Of a DNA stretch of 59,620 nt, positions 19,061 through 28,410 are shown in pieces. Origin of the DNA: Roseovarius sp. (lineage in GTDB: Bacteria > Pseudomonadota > Alphaproteobacteria > Rhodobacterales > Rhodobacteraceae); the NCBI GenBank assembly GCA_021775255.1, contig JAJFIA010000020.1:1-59620 (forward strand). Direction: 5' to 3'. The notes under the pieces are model-generated. The model was not told where the DNA came from. It searched no databases and was given only the letters and a program-made list of their open reading frames with translations. Position 1 is the stretch's first letter; the number at the start of each line of letters is the position of its first letter. Made by a program: the position numbers and the translations under genes.

Positions 19061-19948
19061 ATGGCCAGGCATTTTGGCGGCAAATTCAGCCCCAGTGGTG
19101 CGGAACATTCCCCCGCAGCCGCCCCGGGTCCAAACTCCGCAAAGGCGGGTTTTCGCATTACATTGCTGTTCATCGCGCCCTTGCCGCTGATCTGGCAGGC
19201 CTTTGGCAATGGTGCGGGTGCGCTTTTGTTCAACCTCGCGGCGCTTGGGTTTTTGCTGCTTGCCGCCTGGCTCACCCGTGAAGGGGTGAATGCGCATGCC
19301 GCCTATGACGCCCGCAAAATCGCCCGCCGCCCGGCCCTGCCGCGCAAAATCGCGGGCTCTCTGCTTACCGGGCTTGGCCTGACTATCGCGGGCATGGCCA
19401 GCACCGGCAGCCTGATTGCACCCATAATTACCGGCCTTGTCGGGGCCGTCCTGCACAGCCTCGCCTTTGGGTTTGATCCGATGAAAAACAAGGGGCCAGA
19501 GGGCATGGACAGCTTCCAGTCCGACCGCGCCACCGATGCCATTGAAAAGGCCGAGGCCCGCCTTGCCGCCATGTCAGACGCCATTTCGCGCTCGGGTGAC
19601 CGCAAGGCGAAAGCCCGCGTGACGCAATTCCAAACCACCGTGCGAACCATGCTCAGCGCCATTCAGGACGATCCGCGCGATCTGACGGGCGCGCGCAAAT
19701 ATCTTGGCGTCTACCTCTCCGGTGCCCGCGACGCGACCATCAAATTCGCCGATATAAACGCCCGCGCGCGCGATGATACGGCGCGCGAAAACTACCTCAG
19801 CCTGCTCACCGATCTGGAAGAAAATTTCACCGCCAAAACCGCCAAACTGCTTGAGAACGACCGGGATGATCTTGAGATCGAGATTGACGTTCTGCGCGAC
19901 CGCCTTGGCCGTGAGGGCATTCACCTGAAAATTGATCCCCGAAATTGA
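19061..19948 (+). CDS. XpaC-like membrane protein (5-bromo-4-chloroindolyl phosphate hydrolysis family)
   Basis: The 295-residue protein has a polar N-terminus, three or four hydrophobic segments (about 31-50, 52-70 and 100-137) and a long helical cytoplasmic C-terminal half from about 150. This is the layout of XpaC-family proteins, which occur next to TelA across bacteria. The family name is historical and a hydrolase active site is not evident. The C-terminal half (AIEKAEARLAAMSDAISRSG onwards) is likely the part that pairs with TelA. It starts immediately after the small peptide gene and is followed by telA after 20 bp. Confidence 0.8.
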   Translation: MARHFGGKFSPSGAEHSPAAAPGPNSAKAGFRITLLFIAPLPLIWQAFGNGAGALLFNLAALGFLLLAAWLTREGVNAHAAYDARKIARRPALPRKIAGSLLTGLGLTIAGMASTGSLIAPIITGLVGAVLHSLAFGFDPMKNKGPEGMDSFQSDRATDAIEKAEARLAAMSDAISRSGDRKAKARVTQFQTTVRTMLSAIQDDPRDLTGARKYLGVYLSGARDATIKFADINARARDDTARENYLSLLTDLEENFTAKTAKLLENDRDDLEIEIDVLRDRLGREGIHLKIDPRN

Positions 19949-19968
19949 TAAAATCAAAGAGGTATTAC

Positions 19969-21168
19969 ATGTCTGAAACAACCCGCCAAAAAGCCGAATC
20001 CACCCTCGCCGAGGTTGAAAAAGCCACCGCCACCATCCTGCCCGAACCGGCCGATGCCGCCGCCATCGTGCCCCTGAAAGACGCCGACGCGCCGGTGAGC
20101 GCCGAGATCACCAAACGCATGGGTGAGATCGACATGGGGGATACCAATTCCATCGTCTCGTTTGGGTCCGCAGCGCAGACCGAATTGCAGGTCATCTCGC
20201 AATCCATGCTTGCGGGCGTGCGCAACAAGGATGTGGGCCCGGCGGGCGACAGCCTGCGCGGCATCGTCACCACCATCCGAGGCTTTTCGGTGTCCGAGCT
20301 TGACGTGCGCCGCAAGCGAAGCTGGTGGGAAAAGCTTCTCGGCCGCGCCGCCCCCTTTGCCAAATTCACCGCCCGGTTTGAAACCGTGCAGGGCCAGATC
20401 GACAAGATCACCGAGGATCTTCTGGATCATGAAACCACCCTGCTGAAAGACATCAAATCGCTTGATAAACTCTATGAGAAAACCCTCGATTTCTATGATG
20501 AACTGGCGCTTTACATCGCCGCAGGCGAGGAAAAACTGCGCCTTCTGGACAAGGATGAAATCCCCGCCCGTGAAAAAGCCGTGACGCAAGCGGATGAGAA
20601 AGATCAGGTCATGCGTGCGCAAGAGCTGCGCGATCTGCGGGCGGCGCGCGATGATCTGGAACGCCGGGTGCATGACCTCAAACTCACCCGCCAGGTCACC
20701 ATGCAATCGCTGCCCTCGATCCGGCTGGTGCAGGAAAACGATAAATCCCTTGTCACCAAGATCAACTCAACCCTGGTCAATACCGTGCCGCTTTGGGAAA
20801 CCCAACTGGCCCAGGCGGTGACCATGCAACGCTCGGCTCAGGCGGCGGCGGCGGTGCGTGACGCCAATGATCTCACCAATGAATTGCTTACCGCCAACGC
20901 CGAAAACCTGCGCATATCCAACAAAATGATCCGCGAGGAAATGGAACGCGGCGTGTTCGATATCGAGGCGGTGAAACAGGCCAATGCCGCCCTCATCGGC
21001 ACCATCGAGGATTCGCTTGCCATCGCCGACGCAGGCAAGGCCCGCCGCGCCGAGGCGGAAAAAGAACTCACGAAAATGGAAGCCGATCTGCGCGATACCC
21101 TGGCCTCGGCCAAAGCCCGCAAGGATGGCGTGGGCGATACTGCCGGCACAGCGGTTCCCAAAGGCTGA
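19969..21168 (+). CDS. telA: TelA-family toxic anion resistance protein
   Basis: The 399-residue soluble protein matches TelA/KlaA proteins: a flexible acidic N-terminus (1-60), then GDTNSIVSFGSAAQTELQ, an RRKRSWWEKLLG segment and extended helical regions that include KIDKIT-like and ERRVHDLKLTRQVTMQS stretches. TelA proteins are associated with resistance to tellurite, cell-envelope antibiotics and bacteriocins; their biochemical activity is unknown. The start at 19969 (MSETTRQKAE) has AAAGAGGT upstream. The gene is the third of a six-gene operon with XpaC, a lipoprotein and an SPFH protein. Confidence 0.9.
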   Translation: MSETTRQKAESTLAEVEKATATILPEPADAAAIVPLKDADAPVSAEITKRMGEIDMGDTNSIVSFGSAAQTELQVISQSMLAGVRNKDVGPAGDSLRGIVTTIRGFSVSELDVRRKRSWWEKLLGRAAPFAKFTARFETVQGQIDKITEDLLDHETTLLKDIKSLDKLYEKTLDFYDELALYIAAGEEKLRLLDKDEIPAREKAVTQADEKDQVMRAQELRDLRAARDDLERRVHDLKLTRQVTMQSLPSIRLVQENDKSLVTKINSTLVNTVPLWETQLAQAVTMQRSAQAAAAVRDANDLTNELLTANAENLRISNKMIREEMERGVFDIEAVKQANAALIGTIEDSLAIADAGKARRAEAEKELTKMEADLRDTLASAKARKDGVGDTAGTAVPKG

Positions 21169-21177
21169 CAGGCAAAT

Positions 21178-22116
21178 ATGCGGGGGTTCTGGCAAAGGCG
21201 GCAAACACTATTGGCGGCGGGGCTGTTGGGCCTTTCCGCCTGCACGACCGTGCCGCCTGCCCCTGCGCCCCGGCCCGATCCGGTGATCACCCCCGCGCCG
21301 CCCGCGCCCTCGGCTCAAAGCCAGAAACTCGCCCGCTACTACGGCCGCCTTCAGGGCAATCTGCTAACCCAGGGCCTGTTGCGCACCGATGGTGGCGGCG
21401 TCGATACGCCCTATACGGATACCGATCTTTTGCGCAATTTTGAACAGATCGTTTTCTATGATGAATACGCTCCTGACAACGGCTTCAAACGCTCCGACGG
21501 CAAATCCGGCGCGTTGCGCAAATGGACAGCCCCGGTGCGCCTTTCGGTTGAATTTGGCGCCTCCGTGCCCAAAGAACAGCGCGAAACTGATGCCGCCCTC
21601 GTCAACAGCTACACAGCCCGCCTTGCCGGCATCACCAAATACCCGATCACAACAACCGCCCGCAATCCAAACTTCCATGTTCTGATCATGGGCGAGGATG
21701 ACCGCGCCGAAGCCCTCACCCGCATCCAGCAAATCGTCCCCGGCATTGATCCGGCCTCCCTGACGGTTATCCGGAATCTGCCCCGCGCAACCGAATGTCT
21801 GGTAATGGCGTTTTCCAGTGTCGACAACAAATACAGCTACCGCCGCGCCATCGCCTTCATCCGCGCCGAACATCCCCCCCTGCTGCGTCAAGCCTGCGTG
21901 CATGAAGAAATTGCCCAGGGTCTGGGCCTTGCCAATGACAGCCCCCGCGCCCGGCCCTCGATCTTCAATGATGACAATGAATTTGCCTGGCTTACTTCCC
22001 AGGACGAGGAAATGCTGCGCCTGCTCTACAATCCCGCCCTCAGCCCCGGTATGACAGCCGCTGAGGCGCGCCCGATCCTGCAACGCCTGATCCTGGGGCG
22101 CTCGGGCCCATCGTGA
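21178..22116 (+). CDS. DUF2927 lipoprotein
   Basis: The 312-residue protein has a lipoprotein signal with the lipobox LSAC (Cys22), then a Pro-rich linker (about 25-45). The main domain resembles DUF2927: LRTDGGGVDTPYTDTDLLRN, a KWTAPVRLSVEFG strand, and later RACVHEEIAQGLG-type helix sequence (here QACVHEEIAQGLGLANDS), which recalls a metzincin-like HE..QGLG motif found in this family. It should be membrane-anchored in the periplasm. The gap to telA is 9 bp, so it is in the same operon. Whether it has protease activity is unproven. Confidence 0.82.
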   Translation: MRGFWQRRQTLLAAGLLGLSACTTVPPAPAPRPDPVITPAPPAPSAQSQKLARYYGRLQGNLLTQGLLRTDGGGVDTPYTDTDLLRNFEQIVFYDEYAPDNGFKRSDGKSGALRKWTAPVRLSVEFGASVPKEQRETDAALVNSYTARLAGITKYPITTTARNPNFHVLIMGEDDRAEALTRIQQIVPGIDPASLTVIRNLPRATECLVMAFSSVDNKYSYRRAIAFIRAEHPPLLRQACVHEEIAQGLGLANDSPRARPSIFNDDNEFAWLTSQDEEMLRLLYNPALSPGMTAAEARPILQRLILGRSGPS

Positions 22117-22137
22117 AGCCATAAGGAGAACAGTAAT

Positions 22138-23256
22138 ATGGGAATTTTCGATTTTTTAGCTGGTGAGTTTATCGACGTCATCCACTGGACAGACGACACC
22201 CGCGATACCATGGTCTGGCGGTTCGAGCGCGAAGGCCATGAAATCAAATACGGTGCCAAACTAACCGTTCGCGAAGGTCAGTCGGCGGTGTTCGTGCATG
22301 AAGGCCAGCTCGCCGATGTCTTCACCCCCGGCCTTTACATGCTGGAAACCAACAACATGCCGGTCCTGACAACCCTGCAACACTGGGATCACGGTTTCAA
22401 AAGCCCGTTCAAGTCGGAAGTGTATTTCGTCAACACCACCCGCTTCAATGATCTCAAATGGGGCACCAAGAACCCCATCATGCTGCGCGATCCCGAGTTT
22501 GGCCCCACCCGTATCCGCGCCTACGGCACCTATAGCGTCAAGGTCTCTGATCCGGCCCGGTTCCTCACGGAAATCGTCGGCACCGACGGTGAATTCACCA
22601 TGGACGAGATCAGCTACCAGATCCGCAACATCATCGTGCAGGAGTTTTCCCGCGTCATCGCCAGCGCCGGCATCCCGGTGCTTGACATGGCCGCCAACAC
22701 CGCCGATCTGGGCAAACTGATTGCCACCGCCATCTCGGAAACCATCACCGGATACGGCCTGACCATCCCCGAGCTTTATATCGAGAACATCTCACTGCCC
22801 CCCGCCGTCGAGGCGGCGCTTGATAAACGCACCTCCATGGGTCTTGCGGGCGATCTGGGAAAATTCACCCAATATTCCGCCGCCGAAGCCATGACAGCAG
22901 CCGCCAATAATCCGGGTGGCGGCATGGGCGCGGGGCTTGGCGCAGGGATGGGAATGGGCATGGGCATGGGTATGGCCATGGCGCAACAGGGCCCGTGGGG
23001 CGCGCGCCCCATCGCGCAACCGGCCTCGCCACCGCCACCGCCGCCCCCAACTGAGCATGTCTGGCACATCGCCGAGAACGGCAAAACCCACGGGCCCTAT
23101 TCGCGCGCCACCCTTGGCCGCATGGCCGGTGACGGCAGCCTTACCCGCAGCTCCCAGGTCTGGACCGCCGGGCAGGATGGCTGGAAACACGCCGAAGACG
23201 TGGCCGAACTGGCCCAGCTCTTTACCGTCCTGCCCCCGCCCCCACCTGCAAACTGA
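22138..23256 (+). CDS. SPFH (virion-core/YdjI-like) protein with C-terminal GYF-2 domain
   Basis: The 372-residue protein begins with an SPFH/band-7 type domain of the YdjI or 'virion core protein' group (about 1-250; MGIFDFLAGEFIDVIHW, then VREGQSAVFVHEGQ). A Gly/Met-rich linker follows (about 258-285), then a Pro tract, and a GYF-2 domain (about 308-360; WHIAENGKTHGPYSRATLGR). SPFH proteins scaffold membranes; GYF-2 domains bind Pro-rich peptides. Bacillus YdjI, with the zinc-ribbon protein YdjG, links the stress protein PspA to the membrane. Here a similar pair sits beside TelA and XpaC instead of PspA. AAGGAGAA precedes the start. Confidence 0.85.
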   Translation: MGIFDFLAGEFIDVIHWTDDTRDTMVWRFEREGHEIKYGAKLTVREGQSAVFVHEGQLADVFTPGLYMLETNNMPVLTTLQHWDHGFKSPFKSEVYFVNTTRFNDLKWGTKNPIMLRDPEFGPTRIRAYGTYSVKVSDPARFLTEIVGTDGEFTMDEISYQIRNIIVQEFSRVIASAGIPVLDMAANTADLGKLIATAISETITGYGLTIPELYIENISLPPAVEAALDKRTSMGLAGDLGKFTQYSAAEAMTAAANNPGGGMGAGLGAGMGMGMGMGMAMAQQGPWGARPIAQPASPPPPPPPTEHVWHIAENGKTHGPYSRATLGRMAGDGSLTRSSQVWTAGQDGWKHAEDVAELAQLFTVLPPPPPAN

Positions 23257-23304
23257 CCCCGCCTTTCATTTTTCCTTAAATACTCAAAAACCCAACGGCC
23301 CCCC

Positions 23305-24423
23305 ATGTCCGACGCTTCCAGTGACGCGCCCACCGCCGAGCACCGCTTTCCCTGCAATCAATGCGGTGCCGATTACCGTTTTGACCCGGCCCAGGGTCTG
23401 CTGGTCTGCGATCATTGCGGCGACAGATGCGAAATTGCCCCGCCAAACCCGTGGAAATCCAGCCTCGCCGAGCTTGATTTCCAGATGGCGCTTTCGCATA
23501 GGCTCCCCGATCAGGAATCCGAGGAAACCCGCGTGGTGCAATGCCCCAACTGCGCTGCACAATTTGAGTTCGATGCCAATACCCATGCTGCCGAATGCCC
23601 GTTCTGCGCCACCCCGGTAGTGACCGACACAAGCGCCCACCACCACATCAAACCGCGCGGCCTTCTGCCCTTCAGCTTTGATGAGAGCGCCGCGCGCGCG
23701 TCGATGACCCATTGGCTCGGCAGCCTGTGGTTCGCCCCCGGCGGCCTGCGCGAATTCGCCCGAAGGGGGCGCAAAATGCAGGGCATCTACGTGCCCTACT
23801 GGACATTCGACGCCGATACGAAATCCGCCTATAGCGGTGAGCGCGGCACCGTCTATTATGAAACCCGCACCGTCACCCGCAATGGCAAAAGCCAGCAGAT
23901 GCGCGTTGCACGTGTCCGCTGGCGCAGCGTCTCGGGCCGGGTGGCGCGGTTCTTTGACGATGTTTTGGTGCTGGCGTCACGCTCTTTGCCCAAACGCTTC
24001 ACCGATGCGCTTGAGCCCTGGGATCTTGCAGCACTTGAGCCCTACCGCCCGGAATACCTCGCCGGGTTCCGCGCCGAAGCCTATAGCGTTGAATTGCCCG
24101 ACGGCTTTACCGAGGCCCGCGCCCATATGGACCGCCTCATCGCCCGCGACGTCAAATTCGATATCGGTGGCGACCGGCAGCGCATCCATGACATCCGGAC
24201 CGAGGTAAGCCGCGTCACCTTCAAGCATATCCTGCTGCCGGTCTGGCTCGCGGCCTATAAATACCGCGGCGAAACCTACCGTTTCGTGGTCAATGGCCGC
24301 ACCGGCCGGGTTCAGGGCGAGCGGCCCTATTCAAGGATTAAAATCGCCATTGCCATCATCACCGGCGCACTCATCGCCGGGGCCATCGGCTATTTCATTG
24401 CCGTCAATCAGGGCGCACTGTAA
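23305..24423 (+). CDS. Double zinc-ribbon membrane protein (YdjG-like)
   Basis: The 372-residue protein has two TFIIB-type zinc ribbons: Cys17/Cys20 with Cys35/Cys38, and Cys80/Cys83 with Cys98/Cys101. A beta-rich middle region follows (YVPYWTFDADTKSAYSGERG and onwards), and a single transmembrane helix near the C-terminus (about 346-366). Such proteins are sometimes mis-annotated as primosomal protein N' or helicase because of the zinc ribbon; no helicase motifs exist. The layout resembles Bacillus YdjG, the partner of the SPFH protein YdjI. It is the last gene of the six-gene operon, 48 bp after the SPFH gene, with a weak ribosome site. Confidence 0.78.
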   Translation: MSDASSDAPTAEHRFPCNQCGADYRFDPAQGLLVCDHCGDRCEIAPPNPWKSSLAELDFQMALSHRLPDQESEETRVVQCPNCAAQFEFDANTHAAECPFCATPVVTDTSAHHHIKPRGLLPFSFDESAARASMTHWLGSLWFAPGGLREFARRGRKMQGIYVPYWTFDADTKSAYSGERGTVYYETRTVTRNGKSQQMRVARVRWRSVSGRVARFFDDVLVLASRSLPKRFTDALEPWDLAALEPYRPEYLAGFRAEAYSVELPDGFTEARAHMDRLIARDVKFDIGGDRQRIHDIRTEVSRVTFKHILLPVWLAAYKYRGETYRFVVNGRTGRVQGERPYSRIKIAIAIITGALIAGAIGYFIAVNQGAL

Positions 24424-24504
24424 TTACACCACGCCGCTGATCCGGCTGCTCATCGGCCCCTTACGTGTCCGCTTCGCGAGACCCGCACGCAAGAGCGGGG
24501 CGAG

Positions 24505-24921
24505 CTAGCCCTTGCCAATCTTGATTTTTCGCGCCTTGGGTTCATCCGGTGCCTGTTTCGGCACCGTAACCGCCAGCACCCCGTCTTTCAGTCTGGCATC
24601 AATCTTTTCACCATCCGCATCCGCCGGTAGCCGAAAGCTGCGGCTGAACGAACCAAACTGGCGCTCCGAGAAAAACCAGGTGTCGCCCTTTTCCTCGCGT
24701 TCAGATGTCTTTTCCCCCTTCACGGTGACAACACCGTCATGCACCGACACATCAATATCCTTTTCGCTGACCCCCGGCAATTCAACCGAGATGCGATACG
24801 CGCTGTCATCCGATGACGCATCCGAGGCTGGCGCAAGCCATTCGGCCATGCGCGTGCCCATATTGCGGAAAGGTTCGTAAAGCGCGGGCCACAGGCCAGC
24901 CATATGAGATTTCTCAACCAT
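24505..24921 (-). CDS. Small heat-shock protein, Hsp20/alpha-crystallin family
   Basis: The 138-residue chaperone has an alpha-crystallin domain at about 40-125 (AYRISVELPGVSEKDIDVSV, then GVVTVKGEK and the FGSFSRSFRLP block) and a C-terminal IKI anchor that mediates oligomer formation. It would hold unfolding proteins in an ATP-independent way. GAGGAG lies 8 bases upstream of the ATG. Two strong hairpins of a dispersed palindromic family lie upstream between this gene and hisG. No ROSE-type thermometer is evident in the short leader. It converges with the zinc-ribbon gene of the TelA operon. Confidence 0.94.
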   Translation of the reverse strand: MVEKSHMAGLWPALYEPFRNMGTRMAEWLAPASDASSDDSAYRISVELPGVSEKDIDVSVHDGVVTVKGEKTSEREEKGDTWFFSERQFGSFSRSFRLPADADGEKIDARLKDGVLAVTVPKQAPDEPKARKIKIGKG

Positions 24922-24937
24922 CGTCAGAACTCCTCAA

Positions 24938-24983
24938 TTAAAGCGTTTCGCCTTAAACCTGAGACAGGGTTAAGGCGAAACGC
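24938..24983. repeat. Dispersed palindromic repeat, copy 2 (19-bp stem)
   Basis: GCGTTTCGCCTTAAACCTG at 24943-24961 pairs with CAGGGTTAAGGCGAAACGC at 24965-24983 with one mismatch and a 3-base loop. The preceding bases AATTAAA are the same as those before copy 1 at 18598. It lies between the end of hisG and the start of hsp20 and could terminate the his transcript. Confidence 0.65.
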
Positions 24984-25006
24984 CATGTAACATATCAGTG
25001 TTTCGC

Positions 25007-25054
25007 GCGTTTCGCGACAAACCCGTTATTCAGGTTTATCGCGAAACGCTTTAG
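25007..25054. repeat. Dispersed palindromic repeat, copy 3 (17-bp stem)
   Basis: GCGTTTCGCGACAAACC at 25007-25023 pairs with GGTTTATCGCGAAACGC at 25033-25049 with one mismatch and a 9-base loop; the element ends in CGAAACGCTTTAG, mirroring the AAAGCGTTTCG that opens copy 2. Copies 2 and 3 together form one larger palindrome. No gene is seen in 24922-25163. Confidence 0.65.
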
Positions 25055-25163
25055 TTAACGACAGATGAATTCTGCCCGATTCAGCCGGGTTTTGCTTTGA
25101 CACGAGTCAAAATTCAGGAATTTCATCGGGTCTCAGGGTGAGTCTTGTACGGGAATTCGGAGC

Positions 25164-25856
25164 TTATACCTTCAGCATTTCCAGCAAGGCCAATAGCGTC
25201 ACCCTGTCCTCCGTTTCCAAATCTGCGGATCCGGATTTATAAAGCGTTGCCTGAGAGCGCAGGATCAGGCCATCGTGCAATATTTTCAAATGGTTGGCGT
25301 GCATGGTATCGCCTGATGAAGTGATATCGGCAATCGCCTCGGCGGTCTCATTCTTAACGGTGCCTTCCGTGGCGCCCTGACTATCCACCAACTGATAATC
25401 GGCCACCCCGTTATCGCGCAGAAAATCGCGCGTCAGCCGGTGATATTTTGTGGCAATTCTCAAGCGAATTCCGTGGGTTACACGAAAAGCAGCGGCGGCA
25501 GCATCAAGATCATCCAGGCAATCCACATCGACCCAGCACTGCGGCACAGCCAGCACCAAATCCGCCCCGCCAAAGCCCAATTCTGCCAGTGCCTTTACCT
25601 GATTTTGCCAGTTCCCCAGCTTTTCGCGCACCAGATCGGTGCCCGTCACCCCCAGTTGAATACGCCCCGCTGCCAGTTCACGCGGGATTTCTCCGGCTGA
25701 AAGAAGAATTAACTCCACATTATCAATGCCTTGTACGGTTCCTGCATATTCCCTGTCAGATCCGGCCCGGCCCAGCACAATCCCATGCCTGCCAAACCAG
25801 TCAACGGTTTTCTCCATCAGCCGCCCCTTGGAAGGCACCCCGATTTTGATGCTCAT
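25164..25856 (-). CDS. hisG: ATP phosphoribosyltransferase catalytic subunit (short form)
   Basis: HisG begins histidine synthesis by joining ATP and PRPP. The 230-residue product is the short form, lacking the C-terminal regulatory ACT-like domain of long HisG, and therefore needs HisZ. Visible family features include IGVPSKGRLMEKTVDWF at the N-terminus, SAGEIPRELAAGRIQLGVTG and the PRPP-binding ETAEAIADITSSGDTM (about 165-180). Its ATG overlaps the hisZ stop (ATGA), consistent with a fixed stoichiometry of the HisG-HisZ complex. It is the last gene of the hisS-hisZ-hisG unit. Confidence 0.95.
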   Translation of the reverse strand: MSIKIGVPSKGRLMEKTVDWFGRHGIVLGRAGSDREYAGTVQGIDNVELILLSAGEIPRELAAGRIQLGVTGTDLVREKLGNWQNQVKALAELGFGGADLVLAVPQCWVDVDCLDDLDAAAAAFRVTHGIRLRIATKYHRLTRDFLRDNGVADYQLVDSQGATEGTVKNETAEAIADITSSGDTMHANHLKILHDGLILRSQATLYKSGSADLETEDRVTLLALLEMLKV

Positions 25857-26938
25857 TTCACGCCTCCCAGATCCAGTATCAACCCCGGTCGGATCACCCC
25901 GCCCACCGCCGGAATCTCATGCCCCTGCCCCAGTTGCCGGGTTAGCGCATCATAGCGCCCGCCGGTGGCAATGGGCGGCAGGTCAGGGCGGTTTTCTGCA
26001 TAGAATCCAAAGACAAATCCGTCATAATATTCCATCTGCGTGCGCCCGTATGAGGCCTCAAAATCAAGTTTTGTAAGGTCAATCCCGCGCCCGTCCAACG
26101 CCTCAAGCCGCGCCGCAAGCCGGTCAACCGCGCCGTTGATCGCGGGCATGTCCACCGCAATATCGCGCAGATGTTCCAGCGCGTTGTCACTGGTTTCGCG
26201 CACTGCCAAAATGGCGTCAATCATCGCAACCTCATTTTTTGAGATTGGATCAACCGCTGCATCTTCGCGCAACACATTGATACGGTTAGATATTTCCACG
26301 TCACTGCGCAACCCGATCCGCATTCCTGCCTGCGCCATCGGATCCACCATCGCCAACAGGTTTACCCGGCTTTCCGGCACTTTCGCCTGACCCGAGTATC
26401 GATCCATCAACGCGCGAAACCGCCGTGGCCGCCAGATATGCCGCCTGAGCGCTGCACGCCGCCGCTCAGCCGTGTGCAAGCCATCTACCGCCGCCATCAA
26501 TATACCAATATCACCGGTGGCCGCGCGCAAGTTCAGGCCCTCTAACACATTATAAAACAACGAAAATACCTCGGCGTCCGAGGCCGCAGGGGCATCACGC
26601 TCAAACAGCTCATAACCAACCTGAACATATTCATTGGCGCGGGTTGCATCCTCTTCCTGACGGCGGAAAACCTCGCCCGCATAGGTGTAGCGCGCCGGTT
26701 CCGCGCCATGTTGCATATGCGCCTGCACAACCGGCACGGTGAAATCCGGGCGCAGCATCTGCTCGCCGCGCAGCGCATCCGATGTCACATATGCCCGCGC
26801 GCGGATGTCCTCGCCGTAAAGATCAAGCAACACCTCGGCGGGCTGCAACACCGGCGTTTCCACCACCTGTGCCCCCGCCTGTTCAAAGCAGGCGCGCAGG
26901 CGTGCCGCCTCATTCCGGATCGCCGCACGCTTTGGCAT
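25853..26938 (-). CDS. hisZ: ATP phosphoribosyltransferase regulatory subunit
   Basis: HisZ is a HisRS-like protein without aminoacylation activity that activates short HisG and mediates histidine feedback. The 361-residue protein shows the class II synthetase-like core (VETPVLQPAEVLLDLYGED, RPDFTVPVVQAHM, RYTYAGEVFRRQ) but lacks the C-terminal anticodon-binding domain of HisRS. It begins at the last base of the hisS stop codon (TGATG) and its own stop overlaps the hisG start, so all three genes are translationally linked. Confidence 0.94.
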   Translation of the reverse strand: MPKRAAIRNEAARLRACFEQAGAQVVETPVLQPAEVLLDLYGEDIRARAYVTSDALRGEQMLRPDFTVPVVQAHMQHGAEPARYTYAGEVFRRQEEDATRANEYVQVGYELFERDAPAASDAEVFSLFYNVLEGLNLRAATGDIGILMAAVDGLHTAERRRAALRRHIWRPRRFRALMDRYSGQAKVPESRVNLLAMVDPMAQAGMRIGLRSDVEISNRINVLREDAAVDPISKNEVAMIDAILAVRETSDNALEHLRDIAVDMPAINGAVDRLAARLEALDGRGIDLTKLDFEASYGRTQMEYYDGFVFGFYAENRPDLPPIATGGRYDALTRQLGQGHEIPAVGGVIRPGLILDLGGVK

Positions 26939-28410
26939 CAGCCCTGCCCATCCATTATTTCTTTCACCTTATCAACAAGTTGCCCACGGAGCACCTCAAA
27001 CTGACTTGGCCGTTCTTTCCATTCTTCATGGGTGGCATTCTCGGCAATCTGCGCCCCGAGGATCAGATCCTTGATCTGTACCACGCCTTTCTCCTTCTCA
27101 TCCGCGCCCTCAATTATCGCCACCGGCGCACCGCGTTTATCGGCATATTTCAACTGATTGCCAAAATTCTTCGGGTTGCCCAGATAAACCTCGGCGCGGA
27201 TACCGGCCTGGCGCAGCTCGGCCACCATGGTTTGGTAATCCGCCATGCGCGCGCGGTCCATCACCGTGACAACAACCGGGCCTTTCAGGGTGCTGCCTAT
27301 CCGGCCCTTTTCACGCAGGGCGGCCAGAAGGCGGTCAACCCCGATCGAGATACCCGTCGCAGGCACCGCCTGCCCGGTGAAACGCTTGACCAGATCGTCA
27401 TACCGCCCGCCGCCCGCGACCGATCCGAACTGCCGCTTTCGGCCTTTTTCATCAAGGATTTCAAAGGTGAGCTCGGCCTCGAACACCGGCCCGGTGTAAT
27501 AGCCAAGGCCGCGCACGACCGAGGGATCAATCTCGATCCGGTCGGGGCCGTAGCCCTGGGCAAGCAATAATTCTGCGATGTTTTCAAGCTCCTGCACGCC
27601 CTCAAGCCCGGTGTCCGATCCGGCCACAGCGGCGCGTAGATTGCCCAATGTAACAGCCGTTTCAGACCCTTTGGAAGTTAGAAAAGCCAGCACCGGCCCG
27701 GCCTGATCCTCGCTCAGGCCCACACCGTCGATATAGGCCCCCGAAGCATCCAGCCGACCCTTGCCCAAAAGCGCGCGGACACCGGCTTCGCCCACCTTGT
27801 CAAACTTGTCGATGGTGCGCAAAACAGCATCGCGCCCGGCCTCATCCTCAAGCCCCATGCTTTCCAGTACCCCATTGAGAACCTTGCGATTATTCAGCCG
27901 CACGATATAGTCGCCACGCGGGATGCCGACCTGCTCCAGCGTGTCACAGAGCATCGCGCAAATCTCGGCGTCTGCGGCCACGGATGCCGTGCCAACCGTA
28001 TCCGCATCACATTGATAAAACTGGCGATATCGCCCCGGTCCCGGCTTTTCATTGCGCCAGACCGGCCCCATGGCATAGCGCCGGTAGGGGGTTGGCAGAT
28101 CATTGCGATACTGCGCATAAACCCGCGCCAGAGGGGCGGTAAGATCATAGCGCAGCGCCAGCCAATCGGCCTCGTCTTCCTGCCAGGCGAACACGCCCTC
28201 ATTGGGCCGGTCCACATCGGGCAGAAACTTGCCCAAGGCCTCAACCGTCTCCACCGCGCTGGTTTCCAGCATCTCGAAGCCATAAAGATGATAGACCCCG
28301 GCGATGGCGCGCAGCATCTCGCTGCGCTCTGATACCTCCGCACCGAAATAATCACGGAACCCCTTGGGCGCTTGCGCCTTGGGGCGGGGCTGTTTCTTTT
28401 GTTTGGCCAT
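26938..28410 (-). CDS. hisS: Histidyl-tRNA synthetase
   Basis: This is a 490-residue class II synthetase. Motif 2 is in [18 protein letters not shown] (near residue 115-135), the histidine-binding region in [17 protein letters not shown], motif 3 in [13 protein letters not shown], and the anticodon-binding domain occupies about the last 95 residues. The Lys-rich start ([20 protein letters not shown]) is usual in Rhodobacteraceae. The gene heads the hisS-hisZ-hisG unit, pairing histidine charging with histidine synthesis. slyX is divergent. Confidence 0.96.
   Translation of the reverse strand: MAKQKKQPRPKAQAPKGFRDYFGAEVSERSEMLRAIAGVYHLYGFEMLETSAVETVEALGKFLPDVDRPNEGVFAWQEDEADWLALRYDLTAPLARVYAQYRNDLPTPYRRYAMGPVWRNEKPGPGRYRQFYQCDADTVGTASVAADAEICAMLCDTLEQVGIPRGDYIVRLNNRKVLNGVLESMGLEDEAGRDAVLRTIDKFDKVGEAGVRALLGKGRLDASGAYIDGVGLSEDQAGPVLAFLTSKGSETAVTLGNLRAAVAGSDTGLEGVQELENIAELLLAQGYGPDRIEIDPSVVRGLGYYTGPVFEAELTFEILDEKGRKRQFGSVAGGGRYDDLVKRFTGQAVPATGISIGVDRLLAALREKGRIGSTLKGPVVVTVMDRARMADYQTMVAELRQAGIRAEVYLGNPKNFGNQLKYADKRGAPVAIIEGADEKEKGVVQIKDLILGAQIAENATHEEWKERPSQFEVLRGQLVDKVKEIMDGQG

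Noticed and set aside
23305..24423. Primosomal protein N' / helicase label for the zinc-ribbon protein
   Set aside because: It has zinc ribbons and a membrane helix but no Walker or helicase motifs and is far too short.
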